The position numbers and the translations under genes are program-made. From JADJWR01 sp964509545 (GTDB taxonomy: Bacteria; Pseudomonadota; Gammaproteobacteria; Burkholderiales; Burkholderiaceae_F), in NCBI GenBank assembly GCA_964509545.1, contig CAZDXQ010000006.1, positions 68,942-132,941 of the forward strand: a DNA stretch of 64,000 bases, in the 5' to 3' direction. This document shows, piece after piece, positions 17,522 through 26,366 of the stretch. Every line of letters starts with the position of its first letter. The stretch's first letter is position 1. The notes under the pieces were generated by a model. That model was not told where the DNA came from. It did not search any database and saw nothing but the letters and a program-made list of their open reading frames with translations.

Positions 17522-18001
17522 ATGTCGATGCCATCGCGTCTTTCGAACTACCTGCAGCGCAGCGGCATTCACTACGACGTGATGTCGCACTTCCATAGCC
17601 ACAGCAGCGCCGAGACCGCCCGCGCCGCGCATGTCCCGCCGCACCAGCTCGCCAAGTCGGTCGTGCTCGAGGACGACGACGGTTGCGTGATGGCGGTCGT
17701 GCCGGCGGATGCGCGCGTGAATGTCGGCACCATCGCCCGCCTGCTCGGCCGCCACGAACTGCACCTGTCCGACGAGAAGCGGCTGTGCGAACTGTTCCCG
17801 GACTGTGACCGCGGCGCCGTGCCGGCGGTCGGCATGGCCTGGGGCATGGAGACGATCGTCGACGATTCGCTCGATGACAATGCCGAGCTGTATTTCGAGG
17901 CCGGCGACCATGACATGCTGGTCAGGATGTCGCAGCGGGATTTCCGCGAACTGATGCGCGACGCGCGCCACGCCAGCATCTGCAGGCCGACCACGCACTG
18001 A
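17522..18001 (+). CDS. YbaK/aminoacyl-tRNA deacylase-like protein
   Basis: 159 residues; the ATG at 17522 lies behind a full AAGGAGG. Single YbaK/ProX-type editing domain with the conserved catalytic lysine in HQLAKSVVLED, then VVPADARVNV and the C-terminal MAWGMETIVDDSL. Family members hydrolyse mischarged aminoacyl-tRNAs in trans. The segment HFHSHSSAETARAAHV, with several His, is typical of the subfamily seen in environmental proteobacteria; its exact substrate is unknown. It sits between the two beta-alanine pathway genes without obvious functional link. Confidence 0.85.
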   Translation: MSMPSRLSNYLQRSGIHYDVMSHFHSHSSAETARAAHVPPHQLAKSVVLEDDDGCVMAVVPADARVNVGTIARLLGRHELHLSDEKRLCELFPDCDRGAVPAVGMAWGMETIVDDSLDDNAELYFEAGDHDMLVRMSQRDFRELMRDARHASICRPTTH

Positions 18002-18011
18002 GCGCCCCTTA

Positions 18012-18032
18012 GGGCCGGGCTGCGCCCGGCCC
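18012..18032 (+). terminator. GC-rich stem-loop after the YbaK-like gene
   Basis: GGGCCGGGC (18012-18020) and GCCCGGCCC (18024-18032) form a perfect 9-bp stem with loop TGC, 10 bases after the stop. A second stem, CCCCCGCGGGGG, follows at once. There is no T run, so this could be a weak terminator or part of the GC-rich repeat family seen elsewhere in the window. Confidence 0.45.
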
Positions 18033-18218
18033 GCCCCCGCGGGGGTCAAGGAAACTCGGGGCGGCCCGGCGCTTTCATCGGAGCGGGCACGAGCGAGCCC
18101 GTCGGCACGAGGTCGGCGATCACGGCCGTGGCCGGGCGAAGCCGAAGCCGCGGCGGCTTGCGCGCCGCTTTGCGGGCAAAATCGTCGCTGACGAAGAGCC
18201 GCGACCGAGGAGACTGCG

Positions 18219-19733
18219 ATGGGCAAGACCGAAACCGCTTTGGCCGACATCACCCACTGGATCGGCGGCGCGCGTGCCGGTGGCGCGGCAGGGCGCACGG
18301 GCGAGGTCTTCAATCCCGCCACTGGCGAGGTGACCGGGCTGGTTCGCCTGGCCGATGCCGCGACCGTCGACGCGGCGGTGCAGGCGGCGAAGTCCGCATT
18401 CCCGGCCTGGGCGGACACGCCGGTGCTGCGCCGGGCGCGGGTGATGTTCAAGTTCAAGGAACTGCTCGAAAGACATCACGACGAACTGGCGCGGCTGATC
18501 ACGCGCGAGCACGGCAAGGTTCTCGACGACGCCAGGGGCGAGGTCGTGCGCGGCATCGAAGTGGTCGAATTCGCCACCGGCATCCCGCACCTGATGAAGG
18601 GCGAGTACTCGGAGCAGGTCTCCACCGGCATCGACCAGTTCTCGCTGCGCCAGCCGCTCGGCGTGTGCGCCGGCATCACGCCATTCAACTTCCCGTGCAT
18701 GGTGCCGATGTGGATGTTTCCGATCGCGATCGCGGCCGGCAACAGCTTCGTGCTCAAGCCCTCGGAGCGCGACCCCTCACCGTCGCTGCTGATGGCCGAA
18801 CTGCTGCAGGAGGCCGGCCTGCCCGACGGCGTGTTCAACGTCGTGCAGGGCGACAAGGCGGCGGTCGACGCGATCCTGCAGCACCCCGACATTGCCGCGG
18901 TGAGCTTCGTCGGCTCCACCCCGATCGCCGAGTACATCCACAACGAGGGCGGCCGGCACGGCAAGCGCGTGCAGGCGCTCGGTGGCGCCAAGAACCACAT
19001 GGTGGTGATGCCGGACGCGGATCTGGAGCAGGCGGTCGATGCGCTGATCGGCTCGGCCTACGGCTCCGCCGGCGAACGCTGCATGGCGATCTCGGTGGCG
19101 GTCGCGGTCGGCCGCATCGCCGACGAGTTGGTCGAGCGGCTGGCGCCGCGCGTGCGGGCACTGAAGGTCGGAGACGGCATGGAGAAGAGTTCCGAGATGG
19201 GGCCGCTGGTCACTGCCGCGCACTGGACCAGGGTCAAGGGCTACGTCGACCACGGTGAACTCGAAGGCGCGAAGCTCGTCGTCGACGGCCGCGGACTGAA
19301 AGTGCCCGGGCGCGAGAACGGCTTCTTCCTCGGCGGCTGCCTGTTCGACCAGGTGCGGCCGGACATGCGCATCTACAACGAGGAGATCTTCGGCCCGGTG
19401 CTGTCGGTGGTGCGCGTACCGGATTTCGCCGCCGCCGTGGAGCTGATCAACGCGCACGAGTACGGCAACGGCGTGGCGCTGTTTACCGCCGACGGCAACA
19501 CGGCGCGCGAGTTCGTGCGCCGGATCAGGGTCGGCATGATCGGCATCAACGTACCGATCCCGGTGCCGATGGCGTTCTACTCGTTCGGCGGCTGGAAGAG
19601 GAGCCTGTTCGGCGACACGCACGCCTACGGTGCCGAAGGGGTCCGTTTCTATACGAAATACAAGGCCGTGATGCAGCGCTGGCCCGGCTCGATCGGCAAG
19701 GGCGCCGAGTTCGTGATGCCAACCGCAAAGTGA
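18219..19733 (+). CDS. mmsA: CoA-acylating methylmalonate-semialdehyde dehydrogenase
   Basis: 504 residues, normal for MmsA. Aldehyde dehydrogenase fold with ITPFNFPCMVPMWMFP (cofactor region), GGAKNHMVVMPDADL and the nucleophile Cys288 in SAGERCMAIS. The short MmsA-type loop after GGAKN, lacking the classical ALDH glutamate, fits CoA-dependent acylation. It converts methylmalonate semialdehyde or malonate semialdehyde to propionyl- or acetyl-CoA with NAD+. GACCGAGGAGACTGCG gives the ribosome-binding site. Pairs with the transaminase at 16023. Confidence 0.94.
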   Translation: MGKTETALADITHWIGGARAGGAAGRTGEVFNPATGEVTGLVRLADAATVDAAVQAAKSAFPAWADTPVLRRARVMFKFKELLERHHDELARLITREHGKVLDDARGEVVRGIEVVEFATGIPHLMKGEYSEQVSTGIDQFSLRQPLGVCAGITPFNFPCMVPMWMFPIAIAAGNSFVLKPSERDPSPSLLMAELLQEAGLPDGVFNVVQGDKAAVDAILQHPDIAAVSFVGSTPIAEYIHNEGGRHGKRVQALGGAKNHMVVMPDADLEQAVDALIGSAYGSAGERCMAISVAVAVGRIADELVERLAPRVRALKVGDGMEKSSEMGPLVTAAHWTRVKGYVDHGELEGAKLVVDGRGLKVPGRENGFFLGGCLFDQVRPDMRIYNEEIFGPVLSVVRVPDFAAAVELINAHEYGNGVALFTADGNTAREFVRRIRVGMIGINVPIPVPMAFYSFGGWKRSLFGDTHAYGAEGVRFYTKYKAVMQRWPGSIGKGAEFVMPTAK

Positions 19734-19835
19734 CGCATTCGTCCGTGAGCTGGAGGCGCAAGCTCGCGGCCAACGGCCATGACTGCGACATCCGGCTCGG
19801 TCGCTTCGCCGGCGGGGATGCAGGGGGCGCGCCGC

Positions 19836-20327
19836 TCAGCCGCCGAACTGCCGGTATTTCTCCGTTTCGAAGCGCAGCACGCCGCCGCGCTCGCCAACCA
19901 CGGCGCCGGGCTCATCGGCCAGCCGGTACGTGAGTTCGATCATCACGCCGTTGGGGTCGTAAACGAACAACTGCACAAGATCGCTGGCCGGCACCGGTTG
20001 GCTGCGATAGGGCAGGCCGAAAGCCTCGAAGCGCGCGCGCTGCGCCTCGTGACCGCGGGCCCACAGCGAGACGTGGTCGACGGCTGCACTGCCGATCGCC
20101 ACGCTGCCGTCGGCGTTGCGCGCGCGCTCGCCGGCATACAGGTGGATCAACGCATCACCGGCGGCCGTTCCGAGCCAGGCGCCGGGAAAGTTGAACGGCG
20201 GCCGGGGCACCTCGACCAGCCCCAGCACCCTGCAGTAGAAGGCGACCGTCGTCGCAATGTCGGCAGCCTTGATCGCCACGTGCGCCAGCCCGAGGACCGG
20301 GCAGGCCGTGTCGCTGCGCATAGCCAT
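19836..20327 (-). CDS. VOC (glyoxalase/dioxygenase) family protein
   Basis: 163 residues from the ATG at 20327, which has GAGG five bases before it; longer in-frame starts lack a site and read as low-complexity Arg. Two beta-alpha-beta-beta-beta modules carry the usual metal ligands: His in LAHVAIKA, His in VDHVSLWAR and Glu in GVMIELTYR. DPNGVMIE is the VOC signature. Substrate unknown; could be an epimerase, glyoxalase or dioxygenase. Convergent with mmsA. Confidence 0.85.
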   Translation of the reverse strand: MAMRSDTACPVLGLAHVAIKAADIATTVAFYCRVLGLVEVPRPPFNFPGAWLGTAAGDALIHLYAGERARNADGSVAIGSAAVDHVSLWARGHEAQRARFEAFGLPYRSQPVPASDLVQLFVYDPNGVMIELTYRLADEPGAVVGERGGVLRFETEKYRQFGG

Positions 20328-20497
20328 GTTTGCCTCGACCATCGGCGCGCGATTTTCCGCGACGGCCTGTCGCTGTTCGCGTCTGCCCGCCGCATCCCGA
20401 TGACCGCCGCAGTCTAGGGGAAACCGAGGCGCAAGACACCGGCCTCGGGCTACGCTCGCGGCTGTTTCCTGATCCGTCCGCCGCACGACCCCGCGCG

Positions 20498-21460
20498 ATG
20501 CTGGTCCAGCGTTCACTGCTGATGCCCTATCCGGCCGAGTCGATGTTCGACCTGATCGAGCAGGCCGAGCACTACCCGCAGTTCATCCCGTGGTGCACCG
20601 ACGCGGTGATCCTCGAGCGGACCGACGAACTGGTCGCGGCGCGGATATCGATGCGCGTGGCGGGCCTGACGCTGAGCCTGCAGACACGCAACCCGAAGCG
20701 GCGGCCGGAATGGCTGGCTCTGCGCATGGTGCAGGGCCCGCTGCGCCGCTTCGAGGGCGAATGGCGTTTGACGCCGCTCAACGCGACTGCCTGCCGCATC
20801 GAGTTCACTTTGCAGTACGAATTCGGCGACCGCATGATCGAGCGCGTCGCCGGCCCGGTGTTCGCGCGCATGGCCGACACGATGGTCGACGCCTATGTCG
20901 CCCGCGCCGAGCGTATCCTGACCCCGCCGCCGATCGCGGTGGCGGCTCCCATGAACTTATTGCGGGAAAACACCATGAACGACCAATCGATGTTCGACGC
21001 GCTGCGACCGTCGAAGCTGGCCGCCGAACTGACCGACGAACAATGCCACCGGCTTGCTGCCGCCATGCAGCTGCGCGAGCTGAAAGACGGCGAGGTCCTG
21101 GTCAAGGAAGGCGACGACGATCATCACTTCTACCTGATCGTCAGCGGCAAGCTCGGCGTTGTCAAAGGCGTCGGCACGCCGGAGCAGGTGACGCTGAACA
21201 CGCTGGCGGCCGGCGACTTCGCCGGCGAACTGTCGTGGCTTGACGGCAGCCGCCGCTACGCGTCGCTGGTGGCGATGGATGCGACCCGTGTGCTCGGCCT
21301 GGAGCGCGAGAAACTCGAATCGCTGCTCGAATCGGATCCGCATCTCGTCTATCGCGTAATGCGCGCCATCGTGCGTGCCGTGCACCAGATCCAGCGCCAG
21401 CTGTACATGCAGCAGAACGAACTCACCAACTACATCTACAAGCAGCACGGGCGTTACTGA
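20498..21460 (+). CDS. RatA/Coq10-like START domain fused to a cyclic nucleotide-binding domain
   Basis: 320 residues in one uninterrupted frame from the ATG at 20498. Residues 1-145 match RatA/Coq10-type polyketide-cyclase domains (YPAESMFDLIEQAEHYPQFIP, the TRNPK turn, PLRRFEGEWRLTPL, VAGPVFARMADTMVDAYV). After a linker of about 20 residues, residues about 165-285 form a cNMP-binding beta-barrel (LVKEGDDDHHFYLIVSGKLG; phosphate-binding cassette FAGELSWLDGSRRYAS), then a helical tail without a helix-turn-helix. An internal ATG at about 20975 (MNDQSMFDAL) could start a separate CNB protein, but no stop separates the parts. RatA-like proteins bind quinone or lipid. Confidence 0.78.
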   Translation: MLVQRSLLMPYPAESMFDLIEQAEHYPQFIPWCTDAVILERTDELVAARISMRVAGLTLSLQTRNPKRRPEWLALRMVQGPLRRFEGEWRLTPLNATACRIEFTLQYEFGDRMIERVAGPVFARMADTMVDAYVARAERILTPPPIAVAAPMNLLRENTMNDQSMFDALRPSKLAAELTDEQCHRLAAAMQLRELKDGEVLVKEGDDDHHFYLIVSGKLGVVKGVGTPEQVTLNTLAAGDFAGELSWLDGSRRYASLVAMDATRVLGLEREKLESLLESDPHLVYRVMRAIVRAVHQIQRQLYMQQNELTNYIYKQHGRY

Positions 21461-21647
21461 CCTGAGTCCCGCGCCGGGCAGTCCTGTCGGCACTTACGTA
21501 CCCGTCGCAGGGCGCGTTGTGCACTGGGCGGGCGGCCCGCCGCCACTTGCGCGTCATCAAGGGTTTGGCCGACTATTACGGGTACAAGATGCAATCACCG
21601 GCCCGCTGACGGGACCGGCCGCCCTTCCCCAACCGAGGAGACAGAAG

Positions 21648-22661
21648 ATGAAGGTTTCAAGTCGTTTGCGTCGCCGCGCTCTGGCCACCGCCGGTGCGTT
21701 CGTCATGGCGGCGACGCTGCCGTTCGCCGCCCAAGCGCAGGCGCCGATGGTGATCAAGTTCAGCCACGTGGTCGCCGAGAACACACCCAAGGGGCAGGGC
21801 GCGCTGAAGTTCAAGGAACTGGCCGAGAAGAAACTGCCGGGCAAGGTGCAGGTGCAGGTCTTCCCGAGCTCGCAGCTTTTCGGCGACGCCAAGGAACTGG
21901 AAGCGCTGCTGCTCGGCGACGTGCAGCTTATCGCGCCATCGCTGTCGAAGTTCGACCGTTACACGAAGAAGATCCAGGTCTTCGATCTGCCGTTCCTGTT
22001 CGACGACATCGACGCGGTCGACCGTTTCCAGTCGAGCCCGAAGGGCCAGGAACTGCTGACCTCGATGAAGAACCGGGGGCTGATCGGCGTCGCCTACTGG
22101 CACAACGGCATGAAGCAGCTGTCGACCAACAAGGACAAGCTGACCCGGCCGGAGGACGCCAAGGGACTGAAGTTCCGCATCCAGGCCTCCGACGTGCTCG
22201 AGGCGCAGTTCCGCGCGCTCGGCGCCAACCCGCAGAAGATGGCCTTCGCCGAGGTCTACCAGGCGCTGCAGACCGGCGTGGTCGACGGTCAGGAGAACAC
22301 CTGGTCGAACATCTACTCGCAGAAGTTCCACGAGGTACAGAAGACCATCGCCGAGACCAACCACGGCGTGATCGACTACATGGTGGTGGCCAACGCCAAG
22401 TGGTGGGATGGCCTGCCGGCCGACGTCAAGAAGGGCCTGTCGGAAGCGATGAAAGAGGCCACCGACTTCGCCAACAAGATGGCCGAGGACCTGAACCAGG
22501 CCGACCGCAAGAAGATCGAGGCCGCCGGCAAGGCAAAGATCCAGAAGCTCAGCAAGGAGGACGTCGCCGCCTGGCGCAAGGCGATGGAGCCGGTGTGGAA
22601 GAAGTTCGAGGGCGACATCGGGCGTGACCTGATCGACGCCGCCTTGAAGTCGAACAAGTAG
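21648..22661 (+). CDS. dctP: TRAP transporter substrate-binding protein DctP
   Basis: 337 residues with a signal peptide (about 1-30, cleavage after FAAQA). The mature protein begins VIKFSHVVAENTPKGQGA and has the DctP-family FPSSQLFGDAKELE, DLPFLFDD and GLKFRIQ segment, in which the arginine typically binds the substrate carboxylate, and VDGQENTWSNIYSQ. Delivers C4-dicarboxylates or related acids to the DctQM permease. The start follows CCGAGGAGACAGAAG. The next two genes encode the permease, so this is a complete TRAP system. Confidence 0.94.
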   Translation: MKVSSRLRRRALATAGAFVMAATLPFAAQAQAPMVIKFSHVVAENTPKGQGALKFKELAEKKLPGKVQVQVFPSSQLFGDAKELEALLLGDVQLIAPSLSKFDRYTKKIQVFDLPFLFDDIDAVDRFQSSPKGQELLTSMKNRGLIGVAYWHNGMKQLSTNKDKLTRPEDAKGLKFRIQASDVLEAQFRALGANPQKMAFAEVYQALQTGVVDGQENTWSNIYSQKFHEVQKTIAETNHGVIDYMVVANAKWWDGLPADVKKGLSEAMKEATDFANKMAEDLNQADRKKIEAAGKAKIQKLSKEDVAAWRKAMEPVWKKFEGDIGRDLIDAALKSNK

Positions 22662-22672
22662 CCAAACCTGGA

Positions 22673-22695
22673 AGGGGCCCGCGACGCGGGCCCTT
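22673..22695 (+). terminator. Intra-operon hairpin between dctP and dctQ
   Basis: GGGCCCGC (22675-22682) and GCGGGCCC (22686-22693) form an 8-bp stem with loop GAC, extendable by a G-T and an A-T pair, followed by TTCGTTT. It probably attenuates read-through or protects the dctP message so the binding protein is made in excess of the permease. Confidence 0.6.
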
Positions 22696-22704
22696 CGTTT
22701 ACCC

Positions 22705-23238
22705 ATGCGCTGGCTCGAACACTTCGAGGAAGGGCTGATCGCCTTCCTGATGGCGGCAATGACCCTGGTCACCTTCGTGCAGGTGGTGGCCCGCTACGTC
22801 TTCAACTACAGCTTCGTCTGGGCGCTGGAACTGACCGGCGTCATGTTCGCCTGGCTGATCTTCATCGGCATGTCCTACGGCGTGCGCGTCGGCGCGCACA
22901 TCGGCGTCGATGCGCTGGTCAAGTCGCTGAGCAGCGGCGCCGCGCGCGTCGTCGGCATCATCGCGACCGTCCTGTGCATCGTCTATGCGTGCATCGTCAC
23001 CGTCGGCGGCTTCCACTACGTGCGCAAGATGTACGACGTCGGCATCCTGATGCAGGACATCCCGATCCAGCAGTGGATCCCGCGCGTCATCCTGCCGCTC
23101 GGCTTCGCCCTGCTGGCGATCCGCTTCGCCCAGGTGCTGTACCGGCTGGCCACGGGTGCCGAGGCGCATCTGCTCGGCGACGAGGCGAAAGAGGCGCTGA
23201 AACTGAAGGAAGAAGACACGGGCGAGGCGAAAAAATGA
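22705..23238 (+). CDS. dctQ: TRAP transporter small permease DctQ
   Basis: 177 residues with four hydrophobic helices. Begins MRWLEHFEEGLIAFLMAAMT and contains NYSFVWALELTGVMFAWLIF and IGMSYGVRVGAHIGVD, the DctQ signature. Charged C-terminal tail rich in Lys and Glu. Overlaps dctM by 4 bases (ATGA at 23235). Forms the membrane partner of DctM. Confidence 0.93.
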   Translation: MRWLEHFEEGLIAFLMAAMTLVTFVQVVARYVFNYSFVWALELTGVMFAWLIFIGMSYGVRVGAHIGVDALVKSLSSGAARVVGIIATVLCIVYACIVTVGGFHYVRKMYDVGILMQDIPIQQWIPRVILPLGFALLAIRFAQVLYRLATGAEAHLLGDEAKEALKLKEEDTGEAKK

Positions 23239-24512
23239 CCACCGTCTTGCTGTTCGTGCTGCTGTTCGTGTTCATGTTCCTCGGCATGCCGGTGGCGGTG
23301 GCGCTGGGCCTGTCGTCGCTGCTGACGATCCTGTTCTTCGCCCAGGACTCGCTGGCGTCGCTGTCGCTGAAGCTGTTCGAGACCTCGGAGCACTACACGC
23401 TGCTGGCCATCCCGTTCTTCATCCTCGGCGGCGCCTTCATGACCACCGGCGGCGTTGCCCGCCGCATGATCCGCTTCGCCAACGCCTGCATCGGCCATCT
23501 GCGCGGCGGGCTGGCCATGGCCTCGGTGATGGCCTGCATGCTGTTCGCCGCCGTGTCCGGTTCCTCGCCGGCGACGGTGGTGGCGGTCGGTTCGATCGTG
23601 ATCGCCGGCATGGTGCGCGCCGGTTATCCGCAGCCGTTTGCCGCCGGCGTGATCTGCAACGCCGGCACGCTGGGCATCCTGATCCCGCCGTCGATCGTGA
23701 TGGTGGTCTACGGCGCCGCCACCGAGACCTCGGTCGGGAAACTGTTCATGGCCGGCGTGATCCCCGGCATCCTGCTCGGCCTCTTGCTGATGGTCGCTAT
23801 TTACATCCGCGGCCGCATGATCAACCTGCCCAAGCAGCCACGGGTCTCCTTCGGCGAGGTGCTGACTTCCGGCCGCGATTCACTGTGGGGGCTGCTGCTG
23901 ATCGTCATCATCCTCGGCGGCATCTACGGCGGCGTGTTCACGCCGACCGAGGCCGCCGCCGCTGCGGCGGTCTATGCCTTCATCATCGCCGTGTTCGTCT
24001 ACCGCGACATCGGCATGAAGCAGGTGCCGCACGTGCTGATCGAGGCCGGCAAGGTGACGGTGATGCTGATGTTCATCGTCGCCAATGCGCTGCTGTTCGC
24101 GCACGTGCTGACGACCGAGCGGATTCCGCAGCAGATCGCCGAGGCGATCATCGGCTGGGGCATGGCGCCCTGGCAGTTCCTGATCGTGGTCAACATCCTG
24201 CTGCTGGTCGCCGGCATGTTCATGGAGCCGACCGGCATCATCCTGATCCTGGCGCCGATCCTGTTTCCGATCGCCACCCAGCTCGGCATCGACCCGGTGC
24301 ACCTCGGCATCATCATGGTGGTGAACCTGGAGATCGGCATGGTCACGCCGCCGATCGGGCTGAACCTGTTCGTCACCGCCGGTATCACCAAGATGTCGAT
24401 CGGCCAGGTCGTGGTGGCCGCGCTGCCGTGGACGATGCTGCTGCTGCTGTTCCTGGTGATCGTCACCTACGTGCCGGCGATCTCGCTGTTCCTGCCCAAC
24501 CTGCTGTTCTGA
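23235..24512 (+). CDS. dctM: TRAP transporter large permease DctM
   Basis: 425 residues with about 12 hydrophobic segments. The start is the ATG overlapping the dctQ stop; the open frame continues further upstream, but in another reading of dctQ. Visible: FLGMPVAVALG, AVSGSSPATVVAVGSI, NAGTLGILIPPSI and PTEAAAAAAVYAF, typical of DctM. Ion-coupled (usually Na+) transport subunit, which would draw on the Na+ gradient made by the NQR encoded next door. Confidence 0.95.
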   Translation: MTTVLLFVLLFVFMFLGMPVAVALGLSSLLTILFFAQDSLASLSLKLFETSEHYTLLAIPFFILGGAFMTTGGVARRMIRFANACIGHLRGGLAMASVMACMLFAAVSGSSPATVVAVGSIVIAGMVRAGYPQPFAAGVICNAGTLGILIPPSIVMVVYGAATETSVGKLFMAGVIPGILLGLLLMVAIYIRGRMINLPKQPRVSFGEVLTSGRDSLWGLLLIVIILGGIYGGVFTPTEAAAAAAVYAFIIAVFVYRDIGMKQVPHVLIEAGKVTVMLMFIVANALLFAHVLTTERIPQQIAEAIIGWGMAPWQFLIVVNILLLVAGMFMEPTGIILILAPILFPIATQLGIDPVHLGIIMVVNLEIGMVTPPIGLNLFVTAGITKMSIGQVVVAALPWTMLLLLFLVIVTYVPAISLFLPNLLF

Positions 24513-24614
24513 CCGCCTCCGCTGCGGGCACGCCGGACGCGGCCTGACCTTCGCGCACGGGCGCGCTCCGGCGGCCGTTCCGGCGCCATCCCGGGCAGTT
24601 GCCGGCGGCTGCGT

Positions 24615-24806
24615 TCAGACCGCTTCGCGCTGCCGGTTCGGGCAGGAAGCGCAGGAGATCTTCTCGCCGCCCGGCCCGATCACCCCCGGCCCGCCGCAGG
24701 AGCCGCGCAGGCAGGGGCGGCGGAACATCACGCCAATGGCCATGGCGGCGATGCCCAGCCCGAGCAGCACCGCGGCGATGGCGAACACCAGCCAGAACGT
24801 TCCCAC
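24615..24806 (-). CDS. nqrM: Na+-NQR maturation protein NqrM
   Basis: 63 residues: one transmembrane helix (about 5-27), then RRPCLRGSCGG and SCASCPNRQ, which gives four cysteines in the NqrM (DUF539) pattern. NqrM is needed to insert the iron centre bound by NqrD and NqrE cysteines. It starts 4 bases after the apbE stop and closes the nqr operon. Confidence 0.93.
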   Translation of the reverse strand: MGTFWLVFAIAAVLLGLGIAAMAIGVMFRRPCLRGSCGGPGVIGPGGEKISCASCPNRQREAV

Positions 24807-24810
24807 CGGC

Positions 24811-25875
24811 TCAAGCGGCTGCGAGCGCTGCGAACGCTTCGGTGGCGCGGTCGTGCAATCGGCCGTCGGCGTCGCGGACGATGAAGTACGCCGCCAGATT
24901 CTCGCGCCGGGCCAGCGCCCAGCCGGCCTGCGGCCCGAGCACGATCAGCGCCGTGGCCAATGCGTCGGCGCGCATGCAGTCGTCGGCCACCACCGTCACC
25001 GAGGCCAGCCCGTGCGCGATCGGCGCCGCAGTGCGCGGGTCGATCTCGTGCGAATAGCGGCGGCCGCCAAGCTCGAAATAGATGCGGTAGTCGCCCGAGG
25101 TGGCCATGGCACGGCCGGAAAGCGGCACGACGGTCCGCGCCCGCTGCGGCACCGCGTCCGGCTCCTCGATGCCGATACGCCAAGCGCTGCCCTGCGCGTT
25201 ACGGCCCCGCGTGCGCACCTCGCCGCCGACCTCGATCATGTAGTCGTCGATGCCGGCCGCCTCGATCGCCCGCGCCGCCAGGTCGACGCCGTAGCCCTTG
25301 GCGATGCCGCCGAGATCGGCCTGCAATGCCGGGTGCGCCTTGGCCGCCGTGCGCTGCAGCGGATCGAGGCGCAGGCCGCGATAGTCGATGGCCGCAAGCT
25401 GCGCCCGCACCTCGTTCTCAGCCGGCACCCGGCGCCGTCTCTCCGGCCCGAAGCCCCAGGCCATCACCAGCGGCGCCACCGTGACGTCGAACGCGCCCTG
25501 CGACAAGGTGGCGACCTCGTCGCCCGCCGCCAGCACGGCGAACAAATCCTTCGACAGCGGCATCGGTGCGACCGAGCGGTGGCTGTTGAATCGCATCAGT
25601 TCGGAATCCGGCCGGTACAGCGTCATGCCGCGGTTGACGCCATCGAGCGCCGAGTGCACATCGGCGGCGAGGCGCTCCAGCCGCGCAGCGGGAAGCGATC
25701 CCGCGGCGAACTTGACCACGTAGGACGTGCCCATCGTCTCGCCGGTGAACTGCTGCGGCGACTGAGCCGGGACAGCGACGCGGTTGCGCTCGCCGCAGCC
25801 GGCAAGGGCCAGCGCGCCGATCGAGCCTGCGGCGCCGAGCAGCCGGCGCCGGCACGGGGAAAGCAGCGTGTCCAT
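24811..25875 (-). CDS. apbE: FAD:protein FMN transferase ApbE
   Basis: 354 residues with a lipoprotein signal (LALAGC near residue 26). Contains MGTSYVVKFA, DLGGIAKGYGVDLAA, the metal- and FAD-binding YMIEVGGEVRTRG, YSHEIDPRTAAP and TVVADDCMRADALATAL, all ApbE motifs. It flavinylates threonines in NqrB and NqrC; both target sites (SGAT) are visible in this operon. Its ATG overlaps the CBS gene stop by one base (TGATG). Confidence 0.95.
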   Translation of the reverse strand: MDTLLSPCRRRLLGAAGSIGALALAGCGERNRVAVPAQSPQQFTGETMGTSYVVKFAAGSLPAARLERLAADVHSALDGVNRGMTLYRPDSELMRFNSHRSVAPMPLSKDLFAVLAAGDEVATLSQGAFDVTVAPLVMAWGFGPERRRRVPAENEVRAQLAAIDYRGLRLDPLQRTAAKAHPALQADLGGIAKGYGVDLAARAIEAAGIDDYMIEVGGEVRTRGRNAQGSAWRIGIEEPDAVPQRARTVVPLSGRAMATSGDYRIYFELGGRRYSHEIDPRTAAPIAHGLASVTVVADDCMRADALATALIVLGPQAGWALARRENLAAYFIVRDADGRLHDRATEAFAALAAA

Positions 25876-26348
25876 CAGCTTGCTCCTGCGGGTTTATTGG
25901 CGGCGGCGCGCTCAAGGGAACTGCGCACGGCCGCCTCGAAGCGGCCCTCGCCGTGGCGGATCAGGTAATTGGTCATGTCGCCCATCGACACCAGGCCAAG
26001 CACGCGCGGTCCGTCCATCACCAGCAGATGGCGGAAGCGGTTCAGCTGCATCAGCGCCATCGCCGCCTCGACCGTGGTGCCCGGCGAGACGAAGCGCACG
26101 TCGCGCGTCATCACCAGCGAGATCGGCGTGGACGCCGGGTCGCGTCCCGCGTGCACCACCCGCAGCAGCAGGTCGCGTTCGGTGAAGATGCCGTCGACGA
26201 GGCCATCCTCGTTGCGGATCAGCACCGCGCCGATGCGGTGCTCGGCCAGCGCGTTGACCGCATCCATGACGGTGGCGCCGGCATCGACGGTGACCAGCAC
26301 GTCGGCGTCCTTCTTCAGCGCCATCACGGTTTCGACGGTTTGCTGCAT
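25875..26348 (-). CDS. CBS-pair protein embedded in the nqr operon
   Basis: 157 residues consisting of two CBS motifs: VTVDAGATVMDAVNALAEHR with GIFTERDLL, and VSPGTTVEAAMALMQLNRFRHLLV with GLVSMGDM. CBS pairs bind adenine nucleotides such as AMP, ATP or NADH. It sits between nqrF (18 bases upstream) and apbE (1-base overlap), so it is made with NQR; a role in sensing energy or redox charge for NQR is plausible but inferred. A second CBS-pair gene stands upstream of the nuo operon. Confidence 0.88.
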   Translation of the reverse strand: MQQTVETVMALKKDADVLVTVDAGATVMDAVNALAEHRIGAVLIRNEDGLVDGIFTERDLLLRVVHAGRDPASTPISLVMTRDVRFVSPGTTVEAAMALMQLNRFRHLLVMDGPRVLGLVSMGDMTNYLIRHGEGRFEAAVRSSLERAAANKPAGAS

Positions 26349-26366
26349 CTCTTGTCCTCCGCGCGG

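Noticed and set aside
20975..21460. Separate CNB gene starting at an internal ATG
   Set aside because: No stop codon separates it from the RatA-like part and the ribosome-binding site is poor, so the fused reading is preferred. The alternative is noted in the entry.
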